Source: Megalobrama amblycephala
Taxonomy: Eukaryota; Chordata; Actinopteri; Cypriniformes; Xenocyprididae
DNA: 64,000 nucleotides
Direction: 5' to 3'
Assembly (NCBI RefSeq): GCF_018812025.1
Contig: NC_063050.1
Coordinates: forward strand, 13,976,983 to 14,040,982
Part shown: positions 1-12,481 of the stretch, piece after piece
How the letters are laid out: each line of letters starts with the position of its first letter
Position numbering within the stretch: the first letter of the stretch is position 1
Program-made: the position numbers and the translations under genes
Notes under the pieces: model-generated
The model's input: only the letters and a program-made list of their open reading frames with translations
Databases searched by the model: none
Told to the model about the DNA's origin: nothing

Positions 1-289
1 ATTCAGAAGATAAAAATTTTCATTCTGGCTCCTCAGTGGACATCTTTTCATTGTACAACTTTTGTGACAAAGACATTGAAAAGAAATCTTTTGGACATAA
101 CTTTGCTTAAGCTCAAGTTAATTCAGTTCAGTTCAATATCAAGATTGATGTAGCATGTAGTTTATCAATTATGAAAGAAAATTTGAAAAAGCTATTATGC
201 AACTTTACTGATATCACTAAGCTAAATATAAGAATTTAGCTCCAGCCAAGCAAGCCCAATGTTACAGTGGCATTGAAAAATGTTTTTCT

Positions 290-1730
290 GATGGTTTTAC
301 TGTCAAAAGTGATGCTGAAGGCATGCTATTGAAACGCAGTAATTGTGAAAAATCTCGCAAAGCCTCCTAAAGACTGAGCGTTATTACTGCCCCCTAGAGG
401 AGCATGATGAAGTTGTTCTGACTGAGTTCGACATTCAAAATTTAAATAAATTAATGTAAATTCATACAGTGTTCAATCTTAACTTCACAGGGTGTGTCCT
501 GTTACCTGGACCTAAAAGAACATTTCCATGCAGGTTTTTCTCTCATTTGTAAATCAGGGTAAATGCTATTGAATTAAATTCAAATCTGATAATAAATTCA
601 TTTAAAATACATACAGTTTTCTATGTCAACTTCAAATGTTGTGTGTTGTTGCTGGCTCCTAGAAGAACATTTTTATGTTGCTTTTAGTCACAGAACTGTA
701 GCACAAGGCGAGCTATTGATATTCAAAGAAAGACATGAGCTCAGTGAAAATAAATAAAGTGTTCTAACTCGCATTCAAATGCTGTGTGTCTGTACTGGTT
801 TCTAGAAGAACATTTTAAGGTTGGTTTCATCCAGGAAACAATAGCATAACATGTGTTATTGAAAGCAACAATTGAGAAAAATCTCGCAAAGCCTCCTAAA
901 GACTGAGCGTTATTACTGCCCCCTAGAGGAACATGATGAAGTTGTTCTAACTGAGTTTGATATTCAAAATTTAAATAAATTCATTTAAATTCATACAGTG
1001 TTCAATCTCTGCTTCACAGGGTGTGTCCTGTTACCTGGACCTAAAAGAACATTTCCATGCAGGTTTTTCTCTCATTTGTAAATCAGGGTAAATGCTATTG
1101 AATTAAATTCAAATCTGATAATAAATTCACTTAAAATACATACAGTTTTCTATCTCAATTTCAAATGTTGTGTGTTGTTGCTGGCTCCTAGAAGAACATT
1201 TTAAGGGTGGTTTCATTCACAGAACTGTAGCACAAGGCGAGCTATTGATATTCAAAGAAAGACATAAGCTCAACTCAACTCAACTTGTATTCTAACTCAA
1301 CTTTAAATGCTGTGTGTCGTTATTGGTTCCTAGAAGAACATTTTAAGGTTGGTTTCATCCAGGAAACAATAGCATAACATGTGTTATTGAAAGCAACAAT
1401 TGAGAAAAATCTCGCAAAGCCTCCTAAAGACTGAGCGTTATTACTGCCCCCTAGAGGAACATGAGGCAATTGTTCTAACTGAGTTTGATATTCAAACGTT
1501 TAATACATTTATTTCAAAATCATACAGTGTTCAATCTCTGCTTCACATGTTGTGTCTTGTTACTTGGACCTAAAATAACATTTTCATTCATATATTTATG
1601 TCATTTGTAATTCAGGATAAATGGTATTGAATTAAATTCAAGCCTGTTGAGAAATTAATTTAAAATACAGTTTTCCATCTAAATTCCAAAGGGTGTGTGT
1701 TGTTGCTGGCTCAAAAAAAAAAAAAAAATA
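290..1730. repeat. Satellite-like higher-order repeat, left arm of a large inverted repeat
   Basis: Three units of about 530 bp follow each other, with the core TAATAACGCTCAG motif or its reverse complement near 380, 910 and 1440. Each unit holds three diverged sub-monomers. The block is the reverse complement of units at 2190-3965. No coding potential is seen. It may be a satellite or an internally amplified foldback transposon; the sequence does not decide. Confidence 0.85.
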
Positions 1731-2189
1731 AGAAGAAAAAGAAAAGGTTTTAGTCACAGAATTATAGCAGAAAACTTTTTTGTTTATTTGTTTTTTAAAA
1801 AAACAATGTTATTATCCAATTAAATAATCGCATATTTCCCCACATGCAATGTTCACACACAAACACACATAACTCACACAGCAAAAAAATAATGTGTTTA
1901 CATCTTATGTGGTTACATCTAAAATTAATTTATTGTACTGAAGTAAAAGTGTTATTTAACATTTAGAAAGCATTAAGTTACACCAACAAAATTAAACCTA
2001 CGCTTGGGATGAGGTAAACAGCTCTTTCACCAATTGCGGTATGGGTGACCACCTGGTTATTGCTCTGTCACAGGGCATAGATGTGAGTTGTAAGAGATAT
2101 ATTTTTACTACTGTTATACCATGTAAATATTGATTTAAATTATTTGTAAAGCATGTTTGCTTTGTTGGATTAAAACGTGTTTTAAATCG

Positions 2190-4500
2190 CTAATAAGCTT
2201 TGTTAATTTTAGTTAAAATGAATTAAACAGGCTTGAATTTAATTCAATAGTATTTAACCTGAATTACAAATGACATAAATATATGAATAGAAATGTTGTT
2301 ATGGGTCTAAGTAACAAGACACAACCGGTGAAGCAGAGATTGAACACTGTATGATCTTGAAATAAATTTATTAATCGTTTGAATATCAAACTCAGTCAGA
2401 ACAACTGCATCATGCTCCTCTAGGGGGCAGTAATAACGCTCAGTCTTTAGGAGGCTTTGTGAGATTTTTCGCAATTATTGTGTTTCAATAGCATGCCTTC
2501 AGCATCACTTTTGACAGTAAAACCAACATCAAATTATTCTTCTAGGAACCAGAGACTAGACACGCCCTTTGAAGTTGAAACAGAGCATTGCATTTATTTT
2601 TAATTCATTTATGTATTATCTTTATTTTCAATAACATGTTTTCTGCTGCAGTTCCGTGGATAAAACCAAAACCAAAATGTTCTTTTAGGTCCAGGTAACA
2701 GGACACACCCTGGGAAGCAGAGATTAAACACTGTATGAATTTAAATGAATTTATTTACATTTTGAATGTCAAACTCAGTTAGAACAATTGCCTCATGTTC
2801 CTCTAGGGGGCAGTAATAACGCTCAGTCTTTAGGAGGCTTTGCGAGATTTTTCTCAATTGTTGCTTTCAATAACACATGTTATGCTATTGTTTCCTGGAT
2901 GAAACCAACCTTAAAATGTTCTTCTAGGAACCAATAACGACACACAGCATTTAAAGTTGAGTTAGAATACAAGTTGAGTTGAGTTGAGCTTATGTCTTTC
3001 TTTGAATATCAATAGCTCGCCTTGTGCTACAGTTCTGTGAATGAAACCACCCTTAAAATGTTCTTCTAGGAGCCAGCAACAACACACAACATTTGAAGTT
3101 GAGATAGAAAACTGTATGTATTTTAAGTGAATTTATTATAAGATTTGAATTTAATTCAATAGCATTTACCCTGATTTACAAATGAGATAAAAACCTGCAT
3201 GGAAATGTTCTTTTAGGTCCAGGTAACAGGACACACCCTGTGAAGCAGAGATTGAACACTGTATGAATTTAAATGAATTTATTTAAATTTTGAATATCAA
3301 ACTCAGTTAGAACAACTTCATCATGTTCCTCTAGGGGGCAGTAATAACGCTCAGTCTTTAGGCGGCTTTGCGAGATTTTTCTCAATTGTTGCTTTCAATA
3401 ACACATGTTATGCTATTGTTTCCTGGATGAAACCAACCTTAAAATGTTCTTCTAGAAACCAGTACAGACACACAGCATTTGAATGCGAGTTAGAACACTT
3501 TATTTATTTTCACTGAGCTCATGTCTTTCTTTGAATATCAATAGCTCGCCTTGTGCTACAGTTCTGTGACTAAAAGCAACATAAAAATGTTCTTCTAGGA
3601 GCCAGCAACAACACACAACATTTGAAGTTGACATAGAAAACTGTATGTATTTTAAATGAATTTATTATCAGATTTGAATTTAATTCAATAGCATTTACCC
3701 TGATTTACAAATGAGAGAAAAACCTGCATGGAAATGTTCTTTTAGGTCCAGGTAACAGGACACACCCTGTGAAGTTGAGATTGAACACTGTATGAATTTA
3801 CATTAATTTATTTAAATTTTGAATGTCAAACTCAGTCAGAACAACTTCATCATGCTCCTCTAGGGGCAGTAATAACGCTCAGTCTTTAGGAGGCTTTGTG
3901 AGATTTTTCGCAATTATTGTGTTTCAATAGCATGCCTTCAGCATCACTTTTGACAGTAAAACCAACATCAAATTATTCTTCTAGGAACCAGAGACTAGAC
4001 ACGCCCTTTGAAGTTGAAACAGAGCATTGCATTTATTTTTAATTCATTTATGTATTATCTTTATTTTCAATAACATGCTTTCTGCTGCAGTTCCGTGGAT
4101 AAAACCAAAACCAAAATGTTCTTTTAGGTCCAGGTAACAGGACACACCCTGTGAAGTTGAGATTGAACACTGTATGAATTTAAATGAATTTATTTAAATT
4201 TTGAATAACAATTTAGAACAATTGCCTCATGTTCCTCTAGGGGGCAGTAATAACGCTCAGTCTTTAGGAGGCTTTGCGGGATTTTTCTCAATTGTTGCTT
4301 TCAATAACACATGTTATGCTATTGTTTCCTGGATGAAACCAACCTTAAAATGTTCTTCTAGGATCCAGCAACAACACACAACATCTATATTTGAAAAATT
4401 AGTCTATATGTATTTTATACAAATGTATTATCACATCTGAATCTCAATAGCATTGCTTTTGCATCACTTATGATAGTAAAACCAACTGAAAGCAGTTCTT
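2190..4500. repeat. Satellite-like higher-order repeat, right arm
   Basis: Five units recur with the core TAATAACGCTCAGTCTTTAG near 2435, 2815, 3345, 3880 and 4250. Unit lengths alternate between about 530 bp and a shorter 380-395 bp form. Within the 530-bp unit the motif AAATGTTCTTYTAGG recurs at about 237, 142 and 150 bp spacing (for example 2914, 3056, 3206, 3442, 3586, 3736), so the unit is a trimer of diverged monomers. Orientation is opposite to 290-1730. The 1730-2190 spacer is AT-rich and holds nothing recognisable. Confidence 0.85.
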
Positions 4501-5029
4501 TTAGGACATAGTAATAGATCACACTATTTGAATTTGGGATTGAATATTATGGTTTTTCCTCAAAATGTAAAACTTCTTTTTCTTAATAACATTGCTATTA
4601 CCACTACTTTTATTCTTTCCAATATGTAACATTTACAGTCTTTTACCAGGTGAGACTGAGTGTGTGTATGTTTCAAAGTTTTGTGTACACAGTTTGATCG
4701 CCTTTTTCCCAAGAGTAAAGTATATGGATGGAAAAATTGAGCGTATTTCCTCTTCGTTTTGTACTTTGTAGACGGTCCCTATCTGCTATTTTACATTACA
4801 AAATGAATAGGTTTCTGATACAGCAATGCAGATTAAACACATAAACTACATTGTGTGTCCTCTTCTACTTTTTCAAACAATTCGAACACAACTTGTTTTT
4901 TGTTCTTATACTGAATCGTTATTGATCTATTGAAGTATTTTCGAAGTTGAATCTCTGACGAATGTCAAACGTCCAATGTCAAACCAACTTTATATCGGTT
5001 CTGGACACACAGAGAGCTCTCGGACTAAA

Positions 5030-5142
5030 TCTAAAATAAACTTTGTTCCAAAGATAAACGGAGGTCTTACGGGTTTGGAACAACATGAGGGTAAGTTATT
5101 AATGACATAATTTTGCTATTTGGGTGAACTAACCCTTTAATT
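5030..5142. repeat. Truncated cyprinid interspersed repeat
   Basis: It carries the phrase CGGGTTTGGAACAACATGAGGG and ends in GGGTGAACTAACCCTTT, a widespread cyprinid repeat end. A second truncated copy is at 44805-44912. The rest of 4500-5313 shows nothing recognisable. Confidence 0.6.
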
Positions 5143-5313
5143 TGAAGAACATGCATGTTCACGTTATGTCTTGGAATACAGACCTGACTTCCCAGATTAC
5201 AAATTTGAAAATCCACTTAACTCTGCCATTTTTGCCGTCATTGACTACTGTTAATACTTCTTGTTTGAATTTCACTGATTAAGCAATATGGTAAAAGTGA
5301 CAGTGGGTTGGAT

Positions 5314-6399
5314 TAGGGCTGGGATAAACGATAATTTTTTTTTTTTTACGATTAATTTAGCGATTATTTTTCGGTGCATCGATTAATCTAACGACTCTTT
5401 TTTGTTTTTGTTTTTTTCAGTCCGATTCTATTTCGGTTTGATTCGATTATCGATAATCTCCCCATTAATTGACTATTACCAATTTGTAAAAAGTCCAAAA
5501 TAAAAGACTATACAAGTGCAAAGTAATGCATTCTTAGTCAGAGGTAGCGTTTGATAAAACCTTGAAGCCTTAAACACATAGGCCTAGCTTACTAATAAAA
5601 AAGTGCATCTTGTAATTCTTCTTTCAGATGAAAATAACAAATTGATGTCATTCAATAAAAAAAAGGTCACCCAAAATACTTGTTTAGAGCAATTGAAAGA
5701 ATACAGTAACCAATGTAAACTTGAGGGCTTTAAGCTATTTAAGTGCTTTTCCAACAAAAAATAAATAAAAATTAACAGCGACAGTGGGAGCCAGCAGCCT
5801 GTCATGGTGTCCTTCCTGAACCAACAGAATTTAACATTTGTTGAAAACACATACCCTGTGTCTCAATCAGCTCCTTAGCTCCCTAGGTCGTTAATCAGTA
5901 ATGAAAGTGAATGTGGCTGATACCCTGATCAGTGCCCTGACTACTGAACTAGGGAGCTGATTGAGACACACGCATAGCTTTAAGCTTACTGAAAAAAAGT
6001 GCATCTTTTAATTCTTCATTCACATAAAAATAACAACAATGTATAGTAGTACACTCTGCCACTCACCTTTTTCTTAAAAAAAAATACTAATGTAGGTAAC
6101 TAGAATTTAATAAATGGAACATTATTGTAAAGTGTACCGATTTGTTATACACCGATTCAGACGTCTCATGAGTTCAGTGTTGGACAGATCAGTTGTTTTA
6201 ACTATTCATTTAAGTGAATCAGTTCAAATGAGTCATTAGTTCGCGAATCGGACATGTCATTATTGGACGTGTAGCCTACGGCAAGCGCTGTGTGATTATC
6301 CCGGCAGTTTATTTTTTAGCACAACTCGCACTCCGCGGTAATTCAGCAAAAAAAATATCTCAGAATGCTCCACGTGAAACTTTGTTCATCCCAGCCCTG
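5314..6399. mobile_element. Non-autonomous hAT-like element
   Basis: Terminal inverted repeats TAGGGCTGGGAT and, on the other strand, CAGGGCTGGGAT bound the block. The flanking 8-mers GGTTGGAT and GTACGGAT agree at 5 of 8 positions, a decayed target duplication. No transposase is seen. A 114-bp palindrome (5857-5970) lies inside. Confidence 0.7.
5857..5970. mobile_element. Palindromic mini-element (114 bp)
   Basis: It starts TGTGTCTCAATCAGCTCC and ends with the reverse complement GGAGCTGATTGAGACACA, so it can fold into a near full-length hairpin. A second copy is at 32811-32925. Both copies lie inside different hAT-like elements. Confidence 0.75.
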
Positions 6400-6480
6400 G
6401 TACGGATATAACTACAAGGCCTCTGGCAAATTGGCGCAGGTACCAATACTGTGACCACAAGTGACATGTTGCGTTTATAG

Positions 6481-6809
6481 GCAACCCTCACAGGGAAAGG
6501 AAAAAAGGCAAGCTGAAGGAGCAGCTTGAGCCAGAAAAAACCAACGCAATTTTAGGTACAGTAATGTCATAGTTATGAATCCAAATCCATTGTCATGATT
6601 GATTGACAAATCCATTATAATCAATGATTGTATTTCAATGTTATACATTGTCTATCCTGTTTTAATTCATCCCCATGTCTCTTTCCTGTTTTCACAGATG
6701 CAGTGAGGGAGCGATTCCCCAACACCGAGGTGGCAGAGATCTGGGCCCTTCTACGCAGGAAGTGCAACAAAGAGAGCTACAAGGCCTCTAGTAACTCAAG
6801 TCAGAGCTA
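6481..6809 (+). pseudogene. Unrecognised gene end: two candidate coding exons, 3' exon interrupted by Tc1
   Basis: Two segments look like real exons. Exon a (6481-6555) follows an AG and ends at a GTACAG donor. Exon b (from 6698) follows a pyrimidine tract and TTTTCACAG. Joined in phase 1 they give an open, charged stretch that includes the segments KKGKLKEQLEPEKTN and VRERFPNTEVAEIWALLRRK. Exon b runs to 6809, where a Tc1 element begins. Removing the Tc1 and one copy of its TA target places a TAG stop exactly at the insertion point. About 120 bp of presumed 3' UTR with an AATAAA signal follows at 8345-8472. I do not recognise the family. Upstream exons are not found; an hAT element lies just upstream at 5314-6399. 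It may be a host gene fragment or a gene from an older transposon. Confidence 0.45.
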
Positions 6810-8344
6810 CAGGTGCTGGTCATATAATTAGAATATCGTGAAAAAGTTCATTTTTTTTATTGTAAATTATTTTTAAAAATGAAACTTTCATATATTCTAG
6901 ATTCCCTACATGTAAAGTAAAACATTTCAAAAGTTTTTTTTTTTATTTTTTTTATTTTGATGATTAGAGCGTACAGCTCATGAAAGTCCAAAATCCAGTA
7001 TCTCAAAATATTAGAATATTTCCTAAGATCAATCAAAAAATGGATTTTCAAAACAGAAAAGTTCAAGTTCTTTAAAGTATGTTCATTTGTACACTCAATA
7101 CTTGGTCGGCAGCACATATTTCAGCAAATGACTTGCTCCTAGCACAAATTACAGCATCAGTGAAGTGTGGCATGGAATTGATCAGCCTGTGGCACTGCTG
7201 AGGCACTATTGAGCCTTCAGATCATCTGTATATTGTTGGATCGACTGTTTCTCATCTTTCTCTTAAAAATATCCCATAGATTCAGGTCAGGCATGTTGGC
7301 TGGCCAATAAAACACAGTAATATCATGGTCAGCAAACCACTTGGAAGTGGTTGTTGCACTGTTAGCAGGTGCTAAAGTCCTGCTGGAAAAGGAAATCAGC
7401 ATCTCCATAAAGCTTATCAGCAGATGGAAGCATAAAGTGCTCCAAAATCTCCTGGAAGATGGCTGCATTGACTTTGCACTTGATAAAACACAATGGACCA
7501 ACACCAGCAGACGTCACGGCCCCCCAAATCATTACTGACTTCAGAAACTTCCCACTAGACTTCAAGCAGCTTGGATTCTGTGCCTCTCCAGTCTTCCTTC
7601 AGACTCTGGGACCATGATTTCAACATGAAATGCAAAATTTAATTTTATCTGAAAAGAGGACTTTCGACCACTGTTCACTGTCCAGTTCTTTTTCTCCTTA
7701 GCCCAGGTAAGATGCTTCTGACGTTGTTTCTGTTTCAGAAGTGGCTTGGTAGTCCTTTTCCTGAAGATGTCTGAGTGTGGTGACTCTTGATGCGCTGACT
7801 CCGGCTTCATTCGACTCATTGTGAAGCTCTCCCAAGTGTCTGAATCAGCTTTACTTGACAGTCTTCTCAAGCTTGCGGTCATCCCTGTTGCGTGTGCACC
7901 TTTGCTTACCCAATTTCTTCCTTCTAGTCAACTTTGCATTTAATATGCTTTGATACATCACTCTGTAAACAGCCACCACATTCAGTAATGACCATCTGTG
8001 ACTTACTCTCTCTGTGGAGGGTGTCAATGATTGTCTCCTGGACCATTGCCAAGTCAGCAGTCTTCCCCATTAGTGTGGTTTCAAAGAACAAGAGATACCC
8101 AGAATTTATACTGTAGGGATGGTCATTTAATGAAACTCAAATGTAAATATTCTAATATTTTGAGATACTGGATTTTGGACTTTCATGAGCTGTACGCTCT
8201 AATCAACAAATTAAAAAAAAACTTTTGAAATGTTTTACTTTACATGTAGGGAATCTAGTATAAATGAAAGTTTCATTTTTTTAAATAATTTACAATGAAA
8301 AAATGAACTTTTTCACGATATTCTAATTATATGACCAGCACCTG
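6810..8344 (-). mobile_element. Tc1/mariner element with about 200-bp inverted repeats
   Basis: The element starts CAGGTGCTGGTCATATAATT, ends with its reverse complement, and is flanked by TA on both sides (6808-6809, 8345-8346). The inverted repeats extend about 200 bp (6810-7020 and 8145-8344) and are well conserved. The internal gene is a broken transposase on the minus strand. Length (1535 bp) is close to a full-length Tc1 element, so decay is mainly by point changes and small indels. Confidence 0.93.
7217..8070 (-). pseudogene. Degenerate Tc1-like transposase
   Basis: Three overlapping minus-strand frames together cover a Tc1 family DDE transposase, the enzyme that cuts and rejoins the element ends in the nucleus. 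The start ATG would be at 8070, opening MGKTADLAMVQETIID, and an in-frame stop follows after about 45 codons. A second frame (7562-7882) covers the basic middle region. A third (7362-7565) has the VMIWGAVTSAGVGPL and FLFQQD blocks around the second catalytic Asp. The last (7217-7504) has the WPANMPDLN block, but the usual PIEN that carries the third acidic residue is missing. Multiple frameshifts plus this loss make it inactive. It is nested between intact inverted repeats, so it could still be mobilised in trans. Confidence 0.9.
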
Positions 8345-8472
8345 TAGATATGCATGTGTAGTAAGTTGTTTGCCATTGTTCTGTTCCCGGCATTTCAGAG
8401 AAAGTCGACTGTTCAAAGTTCTTCCTTTTGCCAATATCTGCTTTTGTGTGTTACTTTTGTGTTAATAATAAA
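8345..8472 (+). other. Presumed 3' UTR and poly(A) signal of the gene end at 6481-6809
   Basis: Sequence immediately after the Tc1 element, ending with AATAAA at 8467-8472. It would be contiguous with the exon at 6698-6809 once the Tc1 and its duplicated TA are removed. Confidence 0.4.
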
Positions 8473-8539
8473 GATCCTTTTCTGAAATGCAATTTGTAAT
8501 CTGTTGATTTAATGTACTTGAGCTGAATTAATGTAATAC

Positions 8540-9180
8540 ACTTGTAGTGTAATACCAACATTCATGCTTAAGTATAACAAAATGGGGATAAAATTACAAA
8601 TGAAATGTACTTTCAATTTGTTTCTACCTTACACTATAATAACATTGCACTGAAAGTATGTGTCTATGATGTTTAGGTTGTAATTGAACTTCACTTCAAA
8701 AACATTATTATTGTCATAGTGGGACACTTTAAAAGCACTAAATATAGTTAGGAAGTGCATTTGTAGATCACTTGAAATGTTACAGAGGCATACTAAATTA
8801 ACTGTTTATAGTAATTATAAGTATGATAGCAGTATGCACAAAATGTACTTAAACACAATATAATTTGCACTGCAATGCCTTTTTAAGTGTATTTCCATTA
8901 GAATGGAAATACAATGCAATTGTACTCTAAGTGTGCTTAATTGCTCATGAATCTTGATTTTCATTAGTGTATTTTAGTGCACTTGAAGTTTAAAAAAAGT
9001 TGTTCCATTTTAGTATACAATTTACACTAGAAGTGTAGTTAAATATATGTTAAGTTGAAGTTAATACATAATTGAATACACTTAACTATACTTGGATTTG
9101 ACGAAAATAGTACAAAATGTAGAAAATATACTTAGTACACTTTATTAAAGTATATTTTTAATAGAATTCTTTTTCACCTG
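8540..9180. repeat. AT-rich interspersed repeat, unclassified
   Basis: Runs of short related phrases such as AAGTGTACT, TTTAGTGCACTT and AGTATACTT alternate in both orientations and end at TTTTTCACCTGGG (9169-9181). This resembles one end of a fish non-autonomous DNA element; the other end is not identifiable. No gene is seen. Confidence 0.35.
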
Positions 9181-9246
9181 GGATATTCTCCTAAATAACT
9201 GATTGCTGATATGTTGCTGGTTCTTATGCTGTTGAATCACTGATAT

Positions 9247-10136
9247 TAGTGATGGGATTTATGGCTCTTTGAGGGGATCTAGATCTTCGCGATCCGTTCC
9301 TTTCAAAGAGCCATTCAAAAGAACGGCTCTTTTGGCTCTTTTTAAATATTTAGTCAGTTTTAAGAAGCCAGCTTGGGGGCATCTCAGTTTATCCTGGAAA
9401 TAATCACTGGGAGGAATGATGAGGTGAGATTTGTAGTCAAATAATTAAAACTCGGATATCACACACCAATATCTGAGTTTGAATTATTCTGAAATATTGA
9501 TTATTACCTCATTTGTCATGTGTGGACTATATTCCATAGGGTTGCACAAATCCCTCTGCTTAGACAGTGACATCACTATTTTGGATTTACCTTTAGTACA
9601 AAGTGTGTGTGTGTGTGTGTGTGTGTAAAGCTACGTTGACTTATGTTATTCATACAATACCTACTCACAAATAAACATCAAAAACAAAGCCGACTGCAAT
9701 GAATTTCTGTGCAAAACAGCTTTTACTACAAACACTTCCACACAAGAACATTGTTATCACACAAGAACATTTTGATAGAAAACAAAAAATATTTAAAGTA
9801 GATAAAATTAGAATAAATAAAATGGAAATGGCTCCGCTCCTACCCAATGACAGAGGAACACAGGGTTTTTTTCCACTGGAGTACTCACGTGAAGGATGCG
9901 TGCACAACTAACTAATATCATCACGCTATAAAGGGTTGGCCTGCGCTGGGTGCGCCCCTCCCCCTATAACTGTTCTGTCTCGCGGAGGAGCTCATTTGTG
10001 TGCATCTGTGTGAAACACGCATAGGAAAAAAGAACGACAGAAAGAACGGCTCCCCTCCAGCCGCGACTTGGCTCCCATCGTTCATGTTTATGAGCCGTTC
10101 AAAAGAATCGGTTCGTTCGCGAACGTCACAACTCTA
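9247..10136. mobile_element. hAT element with 8-bp target duplication
   Basis: The 890-bp block is flanked on both sides by ACTGATAT (9239-9246 and 10137-10144). Termini are TAGTGATGGGA and, on the other strand, TAGAGTTGTGA. The interior carries repeated GAACGGCTC/GAGCCGTTC motifs and a (GT)n run at 9604-9628. No transposase is present. Confidence 0.88.
9604..9628. repeat. (GT)n microsatellite
   Basis: About twelve GT units inside the hAT element. Confidence 0.95.
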
Positions 10137-10144
10137 ACTGATAT

Positions 10145-10985
10145 AGTACGATATTAATAAATATAAAAATATCAAAGACTAAACACAGAAAGAGATCAGT
10201 GAATTAAACAAGTCCAAGATGATTACAGCATCATCACAACAGCCAAAAAACCTGATCATCTTCATGCTGGCTTTTTCCTGCCATAACAAATGTGTTTTAT
10301 AAACACTCCCCAGACAGCAACATAGTGTGGCCCAGATCCAGTACACATCTGGTAAATATGGATTACATGTGGACCAGATATGGGCTGGATCTGGGCCGAC
10401 ACTATGTTGCTGTCTGGGTCAGTTACAGCAGCCAGAGAAAGTTAATGTAAAAGAGTCAAGAGCCCAATTAAAGCAGACACTGGTCACTACGATAGTGACT
10501 GCAAACTTCAATAAACTTTTATTTTCAATAAAACATCAACATTCATATCTGTTCATTCTCAACAAGAACTTCTGTACATGTATGAAAGAAATAATGTCAA
10601 ACGGGTTTGTAAACCGGTTTGATACTCAGTGTGGCTGAAGTCAGTTGTAGTTCTTGTGTTTCTGCGGCCTCTTTTTTCTGGTCTTGTTTCTCTGTCCTTC
10701 AGTGATTCTGATTATCAGGTGTTCATCAGTGTCTGAATTCACTCTCTTCTTTTCATTCACTCTGTCAAGTGGACTATATTAGTGAACTAATGTAGGGAAT
10801 AGTGAATGAGGGTATAGGATGTGATTTAGAACACAGCCTCTGAGTGTCGACTTTGAGCGATGTTAACTCACAGTATATTCCTGTAGGGTGTTTTCTCAGA
10901 AATGACAAATATTACCCAGAATGCATTGTTTTATACAGTATATTACCATTTTAATGTAAAATGGTTTGTTACTGTCAGAATTTGG
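10145..10985. repeat. Paralogous segment, copy 1
   Basis: Apart from a MITE at 10308-10418, this stretch aligns base for base with 43000-44320 in the same orientation, including the phrases GTCAAGAGCCCAA and CTGATTATCAGGTGTTCATC. The homology continues left of the hAT at 9194-9246, matching 34760-34786. No coding exon is seen. It is a segmental duplication made largely of LIR-type repeat. Confidence 0.75.
10308..10418. mobile_element. Short palindromic MITE (111 bp)
   Basis: Inverted termini CCCAGACAGCAACATAGTGT and its complement enclose a GC-richer core with repeated CAGATCTGG-like words. It is absent from the paralogous segment at 43 kb. A second copy at 16004-17501 is broken by another transposon. 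Confidence 0.85.
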
Positions 10986-11115
10986 TTGTTTTTCTACAGC
11001 AAGGTCTAGCAGTGCATTAAATGAGTTCAGTGATTCAGGTCAAATAATGATTATGTGAAAACATAACCAACACCACCTGATATAAATCAGTTACAAAACA
11101 AAATCTAATATGAAT

Positions 11116-11894
11116 CAGAGGTGTATAGTCCAGGAGTCAGAAAGTAAAAGTCCTGCCATATTTTTTCTTCTACCCACTGAAGCGGTGTTAAAGTTAATGA
11201 GATAATGAAGTGATTAATTGAGTGATGATTGACCATTATTGAAGACACCTGATGATAACAAGCAGAATCACCAAAGGAGAAAATCAAAATTTTTAAGCCA
11301 CCATCATGGACATGAGTGTTTGTTTTAGTTGGGCTCTTGACCCTTGACTTTTTATTAGATTTTATTTGAACTGTTGTAACAACCAGACAAGCAAAGAGAA
11401 AAGATGATCAGGTGGTGTTGGTTATGTTTTCACATGATCATTATTTGATCTGGATCACTGAACTCATTTAGAGCTCAATCTCTGAGTTAGATTTACATTA
11501 TTGATTACAGCAGCACTGTGATTATACAGCAGAAGATCAGCTTTATCAATATAATCTGAAGGATTTCTCAAAAGTTGTTCTGATTATAAAAAAAAATCTT
11601 TCTTTTAGGCACACACAGACATCAAGAATCAGCGTATGAATCTCAACAGTGGTGACCATCAAAAAGCATGTTGCAGTGCATTCTGGGAGCCACCAATCAA
11701 AATTCATCCATGGCTCCAATCATGCATTGCTGCATGAATAAATTATGAGTTTAATTGTCTTAGTAATTTCTTTATTGTCACTATTTTTATTTTATTTTTT
11801 TCTGTTTTTATGTGACTTTTTAGTAGCTTGTTTTCTAATGTTTAGAGTTGATCTGTTTATCAAAACTCTTGATGTCTGTGTGTGCCTAAAAGAA

Positions 11895-11925
<31 letters not shown>

Positions 11926-12403
11926 GATCAGACCAATTTTTGTGAAATCCTTCAGATTATATTGATAAAGCTGATCTTCTGCTGTAGAATCACAGTACTG
12001 CTGTAATCAATAATGTAAATCTAACTCAGAGATTGGGCTCTAAATGAGTTCAGTGATTCAGATCAAATAATGATCATGTGAAAACATAATCAACACCACT
12101 TGATCATCTTTTCTCTTTGCTTGTCTGGTTGTTACAACAGTTCAAATAAAATCTAATATTAAAAAGTCAAGGATCAAGAGCTCAACTAAAGCAAACCCTG
12201 ATATCCATGATGGTGACTGTCTGGTTATCATGGTGATTTTCTCCTTTGGTGATTCTGCTTGTTATCATCAAGTGTCTTCAATAATGGTCAATCATCACTA
12301 AATTAATCACTTAATTATCTCATTAACTTTAACACTGCTTCTGTGGGTGGACTAAAAATATGGCAGGACTTTTACTTTCTGACCCCTGGACTTTACACCT
12401 CTG
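11116..12403. repeat. LIR-1: 1.3-kb foldback (long inverted repeat) element
   Basis: Left arm 11116-11740 and right arm 11880-12403 are reverse complements. Both contain the LIR modules AAAGTTAATGAGATAAT, CTGATGATAACAAGCAGAATC, CTTGACCCTTGACT and AGACAAGCAAAGAGAAAAGATG. The outer termini read CAGAGGTGTA and its complement. A poly(T) run (11897-11925) lies near the centre. No target duplication is clear. Confidence 0.88.
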
Positions 12404-12481
12404 CTAAAGGACCATCTAATAAATCCTTCCATTCTATAAAGCACTCCTTAATGACATTTCTATAAAGTAGTATAATAATTA

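Noticed and set aside
290..4500. Regular repeats that might suggest a CRISPR array
   Set aside because: Units are 380-530 bp, inverted, and the DNA is vertebrate.
7934..8228. Plus-strand open frames in the Tc1 element
   Set aside because: They are antisense shadows of the broken minus-strand transposase and its inverted repeat.
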